From Mytilus galloprovincialis (lineage: Eukaryota; Mollusca; Bivalvia; Mytilida; Mytilidae), in contig NC_134839.1 of the NCBI RefSeq assembly GCF_965363235.1, positions 94,445,743-94,509,742 on the forward strand: a stretch of 64,000 nt of DNA, in the 5' to 3' direction. Position numbers and translations under genes: made by a program. Below are positions 56,196 through 64,000 of the stretch, piece after piece. Position 1 is the stretch's first letter. Every line of letters starts with the position of its first letter. The notes beneath the pieces are model-generated. The model saw nothing but the letters and a program-made list of their open reading frames with translations. It ran no database searches and was not told where the DNA came from.

Positions 56196-56885
56196 TTGAT
56201 TTTTCTAGGAGTTACGCTCCTTTGAACTTATTTACTTTAATGTACTACTGCAACAGTTTGTCATCGCAACTCCTCTCAAACCACACAAAAGAATTTCACG
56301 AAATCTTTTTATATTAAAAGGACATATTATGTAGTTGTGCATATCGACAGGAGATTACGATTCAATTTTATTTCTAGGAGTTACGCCCCTTTGAACTTAA
56401 TTGCTTCAATGTACTACTGCAACAGTTTGTCATCGCAACTCCTCTCAAACTACACAACAGAATTTCATGAAACCTTTTCAGATAATAAGGACATACTATG
56501 TAGATGTGCATATCGACAGGAAATTACGATTCAATTTTTTTTCTAGGAGTTACACATCTTTGAACTTATTTGCTGTAAGGTACTACTTCAACAGTTTGTC
56601 ATCTCAACTCCTCTGAAACCACACAACAAAATGTCATGAAACTTTGTAGATAATAAGGACATACTACATAGATGTGCATATCAACAGGAAATTACGATTC
56701 AATTTTTTTTCTAGGAGTTATGCCCCTTTGAACTTATTTGCTTCAATGTACTTCTGCAACAGTTTGTCATCTCAACTCCTCTGAAAACACACAACAGAAT
56801 TTCATGAAATTTCGTAGATAATAAGGACATACTATGTAGATGTGTATATTGACAGGAAATTATAATTCAATATTTTTTCTTATAC
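56196..56885 (+). repeat. 169-bp tandem repeat, array 2
   Basis: About four units of the same sequence as array 1. Markers at 56332, 56501, 56669 and 56837 give steps of 168-169 bp. It ends about 100 bp before the zinc-finger coding exon. Confidence 0.9.
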
Positions 56886-56993
56886 AATTTTTTTTTCTTA
56901 TACTTATTTAATTTCTCCAATGACAATGTGGGGACGTGGGGTATGTGAGCGTGCTCACTAAGGTTCTTTAATTATTTTTGTAGGTTGACGACT

Positions 56994-58472
56994 ATGGACT
57001 TTCGTAGAGTAACTGGACCATTTATTCATAATTCAACAATCAATGAGGAACAGACAATAAATCATGATGGGAGCAACACAAAAGATGAACAAGGTGAACA
57101 GGCTAATACTAATGAAGCTAGTTTTTTAGAAATCGCAGAACGCCTATTGGGCAAATCTGAAATGGTGTCATTAAGACAGGTAAATGAAGAACTGAAAAAC
57201 ACAGAGATAGCTTGTGATATAGAGTCTGGAAATATAAATGCAATCCAAGGGGAGATAATCTTACCCGAAACAACTGCAGAGAACAAAAATACTTTTCAAC
57301 ACAGAATAGATGGAATGGATTTACAAAAAACAGGAGAAAATTCAGATATATGTAATAGAAATGATCAATTTATTGACAATATCATGAATGTCAACCAAAG
57401 TTTGGAAGAAGAGAATTCAATGACTAACAATACAGAACAAAATAAACCATTTGTAGCAGAATTAGAAAAGCCTGATACAAACTATTCAGAATTTGTTGAG
57501 GTAAAATCAAGCACTGAAGATGACCATGACTCATTAGGGGACCATTTAACTAAAATTTTAAACCCTAGCTATAGTCATGAGAGTGATTCAGATTCTATTG
57601 AAGAAAACTTGGAACTGAAAAGAATTCCGTCTGTTGACAATGAAATTGAGAATGCGGCTCAAGATAATGTAGCTATTAAATTTGACAAAGGAAGTCAAAC
57701 TTTTATGTATCTATCATCTTCAAACAAATCAAATCCAAAAGATATGGGGATAAAGAAATTTGTCCCACAGACTGAAACATGTATCTCTGATAGAGAGCTT
57801 CCTTATAAATGTAAATTTTGTGATCAAACTTTTAGTCTTTTTACTCAATTGAAAAGACACACAAAAATTCACACCAAAGATGCACCATTTACTTGTGAAA
57901 CTTGTGGCCGTGTTTACAGAAATGAGACCGAGCTGAAGAAACATAAAAAGAAACATGATAGCTTAAGACCACATATCTGCAAAGAATGTGGTAAAACATT
58001 TAGACAGCTTCACCAGTTACAAAACCATGAGAGAATACATAGTGGCGAAAAACCTTTCTTGTGTGAAACTTGTGGTCAGGGATTTGGACAGAAAGAAAGT
58101 CTCCGACTTCATGAGCGTACACATACTGGATTTAAACCTCACAAGTGTGCTATATGTAGTAAAACCTTTAACAATACTAAATGTCTTCACCGGCATGAAC
58201 TTACACACTCTGGTGAACGCAATTTTCCTTGTACTGTTTGTGGAAAATCTTATTTGAGAAATGATCATCTAAGAAGACACAAGCGGTCACATGGAGAGGA
58301 ACCACGTTTTAGATGTTCCTTCTGTGGTAAGGGATTTCATCAAAAGGTCAATGTTGAAGAACATGAAAGAATACATACTGGGACTAAGCCTTTTACTTGT
58401 GAAGTATGTGGAAAGGCATTCACCCAGAGAGGAAATCTCAAATCTCATCTTATAAAACATTCCTTTGTATGA
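56994..58472 (+). CDS. C2H2 zinc-finger protein, eight fingers
   Basis: A nuclear DNA-binding protein of 492 residues, encoded in one coding exon. ATG at 56994 is the first in frame after a splice acceptor (TTATTTTTGTAG|G, 56983/56984), so the 5' leader comes from an upstream exon. An in-frame TTG nine bases earlier is not a likely start. Residues 1-265 are acidic, Asn/Ser-rich and of low similarity to anything I know. No KRAB, BTB or ZAD domain is seen. Residues about 272-489 hold eight tandem C-x2-C-x12-H-x3-H fingers, the first YKCKFCDQTF...H-x3-H and the last FTCEVCGKAF, with linkers mostly of the TGxKP or SGEKP type (e.g. HSGEKPF, HTGFKPH, HTGTKPF). No finger lacks a ligand. The most likely role is sequence-specific transcription regulation; the target is unknown. 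Confidence 0.93.
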   Translation: MDFRRVTGPFIHNSTINEEQTINHDGSNTKDEQGEQANTNEASFLEIAERLLGKSEMVSLRQVNEELKNTEIACDIESGNINAIQGEIILPETTAENKNTFQHRIDGMDLQKTGENSDICNRNDQFIDNIMNVNQSLEEENSMTNNTEQNKPFVAELEKPDTNYSEFVEVKSSTEDDHDSLGDHLTKILNPSYSHESDSDSIEENLELKRIPSVDNEIENAAQDNVAIKFDKGSQTFMYLSSSNKSNPKDMGIKKFVPQTETCISDRELPYKCKFCDQTFSLFTQLKRHTKIHTKDAPFTCETCGRVYRNETELKKHKKKHDSLRPHICKECGKTFRQLHQLQNHERIHSGEKPFLCETCGQGFGQKESLRLHERTHTGFKPHKCAICSKTFNNTKCLHRHELTHSGERNFPCTVCGKSYLRNDHLRRHKRSHGEEPRFRCSFCGKGFHQKVNVEEHERIHTGTKPFTCEVCGKAFTQRGNLKSHLIKHSFV

Positions 58473-58706
58473 GTCCTGACTCAAATTGAAAGTGTTTTCA
58501 GATGAAATATTTCTTGCTTATAAAATGTTTTAATTTGTGAAATACATGTTGTATGATTGTTTAAACATGTTGAAATTGTATAATACAAAATGTAATGATT
58601 ATAGTACAAGGTAAATGAAGGTACAAAAATGTATATATGGCAATGGCAATGAATGGTATCTGTGTCTGAACATAATAGTTTATAAAATTTATTTCTCCAT
58701 TGTAAA

Positions 58707-58712
58707 AATAAA
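58707..58712 (+). terminator. Poly(A) signal of the zinc-finger gene
   Basis: AATAAA 235 bp after the stop, in AT-rich sequence. Confidence 0.5.
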
Positions 58713-58938
58713 TGTTGATATATAATTTTAAGCGCACATTTATCATGTTTATTATCTAACTATAAAAGATAGACAAACACTTGGTTCAGCAAAAATGACC
58801 AGCAAAAAAACTGTTTGTATCAAATCATTATTATCCATCATTTCCATCATGTCCATTATATCAAAAATCCACAATGATCAATTTTATTAAAAAATGACAG
58901 GTTACTACATTTTTTATACAACTGACTCCTTGAGGCCT

Positions 58939-58991
58939 TTATTTTTTATGTTCTTCATTTTGTTCTTGTCTGACTTGATCTGGAGAAAGGA
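58939..58991 (-). CDS. Possible terminal exon of a convergent gene
   Basis: Acceptor CCTTTTTCATTTCTAG, then 53 nt encoding LSPDQVRQEQNEEHKK and TAA. An AATAAA hexamer overlaps the stop. It would be the last exon of a minus-strand gene converging on the zinc-finger gene, but no upstream exon is found to the right within the window and no family is recognised. Confidence 0.3.
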
Positions 58992-59954
58992 CTAGAAATG
59001 AAAAAGGGTTAATAAAATGTATCAAATAAATGGTTTTAATCTGTTTTTCTAGCATAATGGACAACATTCTGATATTTATTTACCTTTCTTTTGGCAATAT
59101 TCTGCTATCATATGCCATTTTAATTTGGTGTAGGTCTTTTACATCCACATCATATATATATATATGTATTTATGTTTAGGTACATATAATGAACATGCGC
59201 ATTTTATTTGTGTTTTCAAATGAATATGAAAATAAGGAATCATTAGGAATTCCGTGTGATAAAAAGATAGGACATGGTCATGATGGTATACGAAAATGGT
59301 ACTAGTACGTATACATTATATATTTTCAAGCTGTTGATATATTTTTTTTTAATTTTTAAACCTCGGAATATGAACGACAAGGACTTGAATTCAGAAAAAT
59401 TAGTCTGGGGAAAAAAATTACTAACATTGGACTAAAAATACTAGTAAATTCTGTAACCATGGACTTTTTATACTAGTAATATTTGTCCGCCCAGACATAT
59501 TTTACCAGGACAAATTTATCACTTACATTCTAGATCTATGGTCGGATTGTTGTTTCTTTGACTCATTACCCATTTCCATTCTCAATTTTATTTAATGTTC
59601 AAGTCAAAGTCAAAACCTTATTACCCATTGTGCTTGTACCAAGGATGTCAGAGTCACTCTGAACCATGTTTTGTTCATTGTTATGTGTATGAACATTTTA
59701 TTGGAGTAGTCAGTTGTTGGTGTTTGTGTAGACTGTAACACTGTCTGATATTTTCATGGTAATTTCTGTATGGTAACCTTTTTAGGTATTGCATGATAAA
59801 TATATATATTTTGTCACTTCATCTTTTTTGTGGTGTGTTTTAGACATTTATTTTTTTACTAAATTCTAATAATCTGACATGGATAGTTTTGATGTTAAAA
59901 ATCAACACCAGTGTATAATTGTTATTCATGAATCATGCTGCATTGTACCTTTTT
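58992..59954. other. Flank with short repeat traces
   Basis: (TA)n near 59153-59165 and an inverted fragment of repeat A at 59548-59597 (TTTGACTCATTACCCATTTC). Otherwise nothing is recognised. Confidence 0.5.
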
Positions 59955-60270
59955 AGCTCACCTGGCCCAAAGGGCCAAGTCAGCTTTTCTCTTCACTTGG
60001 CATCCGTTGTCCATCGTCGTCGTCTGGCGTCGTCTGTTAACTTTTACAAAAATCTTCTCCTTTGAAACTACTGAGTCAAATTATACCAAACTTAGCCACA
60101 ATCATTATTAGGGTATCTAGTTTAAAAAATGTGTCCGATGACCCGGACAACCAACCAAGATGGCTGCCATGGCTAAAAATAGAACATAGGGGTAAAATGT
60201 AGATGTTGGCTTATAAATCTGAATCCAAAGCATTTAGAGCAAATCTGACAAGGAATTAAATTGTAAACTT
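59955..60270 (+). repeat. Common mollusc repeat with AGCTCACCTGGCCC start
   Basis: AGCTCACCTGGCCCAAAGGG forms a small hairpin (GGCCC-AAA-GGGCC), followed by GTCGTCGTC triplets, CTTTGAAACTACTGAGTCAA and AAGATGGCTGCCATGGCTAA. I recall this family from many molluscs. The 3' end is not defined. Confidence 0.7.
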
Positions 60271-61189
60271 AATAAGGAGGATAAGTTGCTATATCATGTA
60301 TATTGTCAGATTAAAAGTTATGCTACTGTAAACAATGTTCTTGTAATGTGTTATAGATGGAATTTTATAATTTCTCAGAATCTGTATTAATTTCAAGCTT
60401 AAGATACATATATTTCAAAAAACCCTGTTTACCCTTATAAATAAACAAAAGACCATGTGCATACATGTACATGTAAGTGTTCTTTTAAAAAACATCCATG
60501 GTATATAACTGAATTAAAAGAAACATTATTTTTTCTGAAATATATATATTATAATGTACATGTTACATGTATGTCAAAGAGTTTTGTGTGATGCAAATGT
60601 GAATTTCATTATAGCTAGCTTGTAAAGCAAAGATAAGTTAATTCAATGTCCTCAAACATGTTTGATTTTATTTATTCTCATGTGTTAAAAAAACTAGATA
60701 AAAATCTGGTAATAGTATAATATATTATTTCCCTGATAAAAATTATGTAAATTTTCTACATGAAATTAATTTATATTTTGTAATTGTTTGTTTTTTGTGT
60801 GATTAAGTGGTTATAATATTATATATGATACAAGTTATCAAAATAAATTTATACTAAATGCATTTCTCTTTGTGAATGAATTATCAACAATTACCATGAT
60901 CACATTTGTATACAGTAGTCAGTAGGAGTGAAGGGGATAAAGTTACAATGGCGATCAGGGCAATCTCAGACTAATCAATACACCAAATTTTGACTTTATT
61001 TCCAATTCATTATATATTTTAATTCCCAAAGTTGAAGACCAATTCATGGCCTTGCCTGCTCTTTGGTCTGGTTGTTGTCTCTTTGAGGTATTCCCTAGTT
61101 CCAATTTTACTGATATAAGAAGCCCTGTAATATATTGATCTTCTGGACAAAGAGGTAAGTTTGGATATTGGAGTAGACCTAGGGGATAT
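60271..61189. other. AT-rich stretch with a repeat A fragment
   Basis: 61059-61105 (TTTGGTCTGGTTGTTGTCTC) is an inverted piece of repeat A. No gene is seen. Confidence 0.5.
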
Positions 61190-61900
61190 TTGAGTTTGAG
61201 TACCCACATCCACTCACCAATTATTGTAAACTACAATTTTGAAGAAAGTACGTCAAAAACAACAATAGCAATGCATATTTTATCAAATTTGACTTTTTTT
61301 CTGTATAAACGGACGAAATTTTCGGCCTTTCAGAATGCTTACCCAAGAAATTCGTTACCCTCACGTTGTAGAACTATCTAATAGCTATTCATTAGTGCAG
61401 CGTCTATAATGCCTAGCCATAAAGAATTACAGAGAAAATGGGTCTGGATGTGGGTGCCCAAAATGTGTATTTTATCAAAGTTGACTTCATAACCATCTTC
61501 CGGACGCAATTTTCGTCCTCTAGAAATGCTTAACCCAGAAATTCTTTGTCCTCTCGTTGTAGAACTATCCAATAGCTATAATCCCTAGCCATACAGAACT
61601 ACCGAGACAATGGGTCGGAAAGTGGGTGCCCCCCATGCGTATTTTATCAAATTTGGCTTCATAACCATGTTCCGGACGCAATTTTCGTCCCGTCTAGGAA
61701 TGCCAAGTTAACCCAGAAATATTTGTCCTCTCGTTGTAGTACTATCTAATAGCTATTTATTCGAACAGAGTCTATAGTCCCTAGACATACAGTACTGCCG
61801 AGGCAACGGGTTTCAACGAGTGGAGCCCCAGTGCATACTTTATCAAATTTGACTTTAGATTCGTTGTCTCAGTACAGAAATTTCCGTTATTCAAGGGTTG
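61190..61900 (+). repeat. Diverged tandem array of about 190 bp
   Basis: Four units marked by TGCATATTTTATCAAATTTG-like blocks at 61272, 61464, 61637 and 61832. Each has CGTTGTAGAACTATC(C/T)AATAG, CCGGACGCAATTTTCGTCC-like and GTGGGTGCCC blocks. Units differ by tens of substitutions, so the array is old. Confidence 0.8.
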
Positions 61901-62904
61901 CTGTTTTTTTCTATACAAATTGTGTGTGTACAAATTATTTTCAACATATTGAAGTATGGAATTCGGAACTCCTTATACATCAGATTTAGACTGTTGATTA
62001 AAAACGTACTATGTACGTTCAGATCGCCATGATGCTTTCACACGGGATATCAATAATTGTTTAAAATTCACTCCTCCGCAATAAAAAAAAACCAAAACAT
62101 TATTGTTTTTCCCTCTTTCTTCGCTTTAATTTCGTATCTGCCTTCCGTTCATACAACACTGTTTGCTTCTGTTTCGAATTCACTAGATAACCAGTTACCA
62201 TGTTTACAGTGTACGCGCAAAATTTTAAAATCTAAATTCATCCAATTTGGTGCGGGAAAAAAAAATCGACGGCAAAGCAATCATTTGCGTTTGAAATTGA
62301 TAAAGGAGGGCGACAAAGGTCGCGAGATTATTTCTTGAATCCGTCCGTGCTGCACATGCAGTTTCCGCTTTTCAGTATAGCAATTAAGGAAAACAAAATA
62401 CGGCATTACTTTTCATAAAATGCACGTACTTTCCTCTTATGATAATTAACCGGTATAGTTGAATTTCATATTTTATTTCAAATAGAAACAATATTTTGCC
62501 AACTAAAAACTAGTTTTCATCGTAAAGCAAAATGAATAAGCTTCCAAACTCAGTTTATAGTTTTTACTTGAAATAAGCGGACTTTTTTTTTTATGTGACT
62601 TAAACGGAGAGGCAAAACTTGAAATTTACGGATTACGAGATAATAATTTAAAAAAAAAACAACAAAAAAATTAGTTACTTATATGGAGTGTAGAAACCAA
62701 GTTGTCTGACTGAGATATTGATTTGCTTCTTGTTATCGTCTACTCAAATTGAAGAAAAACAATGAAATGAAACAAAAGGATGGAAAACCGGTTGGCGATT
62801 ACAATTTACGCAACTCCTGAACAGTCTCAGCGTACTACAGATAAAGTTTAACACAACAGTATCAAGTTTTGTATTTATAGGGAACTTTTCATTTGATTAA
62901 ATAA
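61901..62904. other. AT-rich stretch, nothing recognised
   Basis: A short open frame at 62057-62338 has no family signal. Confidence 0.4.
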
Positions 62905-63074
62905 CAGGGGATAGCGCGAACGCAGTCCCCCACACTAAACAATTGCGTACCCGAGTTGCCCACATTTGGGGCAATCGCAGGCTTCAGCCTAACCGGAGTG
63001 CAATGGAAAGGCCTCGACCTGGGGAGACCGCCATTGTGATTAAGGTGCTCCCTGTACCAGGTACATGTAAGTAT
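62905..63074 (-). ncRNA. U1 snRNA-like sequence, probably a pseudogene
   Basis: The minus strand matches U1 snRNA along its length: CGAGGCCTTTCCATTGCACT (stem-loop 2 region), CCTGCGATTGCCCCAAATGT (stem-loop 3) and GGGGGACTGCGTTCGCGCTA then TCCCCTG (stem-loop 4 and exact 3' end). Expected U1 begins ATACTTACCTGG. Here the 5' end reads ATACTTACATGTACCTGG, as if six bases (ATGTAC) were added inside the splice-site-recognition sequence, or as if those bases had changed. The Sm site AATTTGTGG is altered (CAATTGTTTAG) and loop 1 is changed, so a working U1 is unlikely. If the first eight bases are not part of it, the copy starts near 63066. Confidence 0.8.
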
Positions 63075-63321
63075 GCTTGGATATCTGACATTTGTCCATT
63101 TGAGTAAATCAAGAGTAACTTTATAAAGAGGTATTCGAACATATTATAGTCAGCCGATACATCATTTTAAAACATACAATAAAACCATTTGACTTCGCAT
63201 CGAGGGACATTTGCCTCCTTCCACTGATTTCATTGAAACGCGTTGGTGTATCAAAAATCGGGACACTTTTTAAGGACGATTTGTTGAAAGGGGCCAAATA
63301 AAGTAGGATAACTCTGTCAGT

Positions 63322-63463
63322 GGCGGATCCAGAACTTTTCCTAAAAGGGGGGGGGGGGGGGGCCGCTCCAGTCATGCTTCAATGATTCCCTATATAATCA
63401 ACCAAATTCTTCCCACGAAAAGGGGGGCGGGCCACCCAGCCCCCCCCCCCCCCTGGATCCGCC
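63322..63463. mobile_element. MITE-like element with GGCGGATCC ends, family 2
   Basis: Begins GGCGGATCCAGAAC and ends CCCTGGATCCGCC. The interior GGCCGCTCCAGTCATGCTTC and TTCAATGATTCCCTATATA is the inverse of 50355-50488. Confidence 0.75.
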
Positions 63464-63748
63464 TATGGATTATTCGTTAAAAAACCCAGTATACATAGGT
63501 TGCATGGACCTTCTCACGTTTCAACATAGTTTCTCGACCATTTCTGATTTACTTTTGAATTACTTTTTATGCAGTCCATTGTTGTCATGGGAGAATGAGT
63601 AAGATTGATATAAAAGAAGATGTGGTCTTTCTTAAATGGGCAATATTTAGAGCTAAGCAAACGTTCATTCAAACAGATTATAATAAGCAATCGATTTGGA
63701 AAGCAAAAAAAGGGGGGAAATTTAATTTTGATATTTTGAGTATATATA

Positions 63749-63936
63749 CATAAAATTGAGAATGGAAATGGGGAATGTGTCAAAGAGACAACAACCCGAC
63801 CAAATAAAAAACAACAGCAGAGGGTCACCAACAGGTCTTCAATGTAGCGAGAAATTCCCGCACCCGGAGGCGTCCTTCAGCTGGCCCCTAAACAAATATA
63901 TACTAGTCCAGTGATAATGAACGCCATACTAATTTT
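63749..63936 (+). repeat. Interspersed mussel repeat A, short conserved copy
   Basis: CATAAAATTGAGAATGGAAA, AACAGCAGAGGGTCACCAAC, AATTCCCGCACCCGGAGGCG and GTGATAATGAACGCCATACT in order. One of the best-conserved copies in the window. Confidence 0.88.
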
Positions 63937-64000
63937 ACATACATTTTTACATACATTTTTAATACATACATGTTATCAAAAATATTTAACATGTAATGTA

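Noticed and set aside
56985-56993. Upstream TTG start giving three extra residues to the zinc-finger protein
   Set aside because: Non-ATG start directly after a splice acceptor; ATG at 56994 is the sensible start.
62057-62338. Plus-strand 93-codon open frame
   Set aside because: No homology, splice context or composition shift.

Overview
The window is animal genomic DNA, almost certainly from a marine mussel (Mytilus or a close relative). It is AT-rich, has multi-exon genes with GT-AG (and one GC-AG) introns, and is full of short interspersed repeats that I recognise from Mytilus loci, such as the family beginning ATTGAGAATGGAAATGGGGA and the family containing GAGTGCCAATGAGACAACTC. The species call is from memory of these repeats, not from a search.

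Host genes, left to right. (1) A ten-exon aldo-keto reductase gene on the minus strand (10092-25148) that I could assemble fully: 315 residues, all splice sites canonical, catalytic tetrad D44/Y49/K78/H111 intact, and a TATA box upstream. (2) A six-exon METTL27 (WBSCR27)-type SAM-dependent methyltransferase gene on the minus strand (28574-33956), about 215 residues, with one GC-AG intron. (3) A single-exon 804-residue multi-pass membrane protein on the minus strand (38075-40489) of a family I cannot name. (4) A C2H2 zinc-finger protein with eight fingers on the plus strand (56994-58472), whose 5' leader probably lies upstream, with a candidate promoter and first exon near 50.0 kb. Three or four orphan exon candidates are listed at low confidence. 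The genes do not form an evident pathway.

Mobile and repeated DNA. 1-400: LINE endonuclease fragment. 1210-2961: broken Ty3/gypsy fossil with one LTR. 2998-4215: DNA-transposon remnant with a KRBA2/Ginger-like integrase fragment between inverted arms. 15412-16620: a GGGGCCGTGTC-ended inverted-repeat transposon in intron 5 of the reductase. 16949-19760: a young LTR element in the same intron whose target duplication overlaps the exon 5 splice donor. 26332-26915, 28839-28936, 32115-32208, 49126-49901 and 55521-55614: foldback or MITE-like elements. 42426-44022 and 51706-53688: two copies of an ACGACCGC-ended mollusc repeat. 44116-47599: a 3.5 kb long-inverted-repeat element with 368-bp tandem units. 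53.9-54.3 and 56.2-56.9 kb: arrays of 169-bp tandem repeats. 59955-60270: another common mollusc repeat. 61.2-61.9 kb: a tandem array of about 190 bp.

RNA-like sequences: a U1 snRNA-like sequence on the minus strand (62905-63074) with an altered 5' end and Sm site, probably a pseudogene, and a degenerate tRNA-derived sequence with good A and B boxes (43537-43609). The remaining long stretches are AT-rich DNA in which I recognise nothing.
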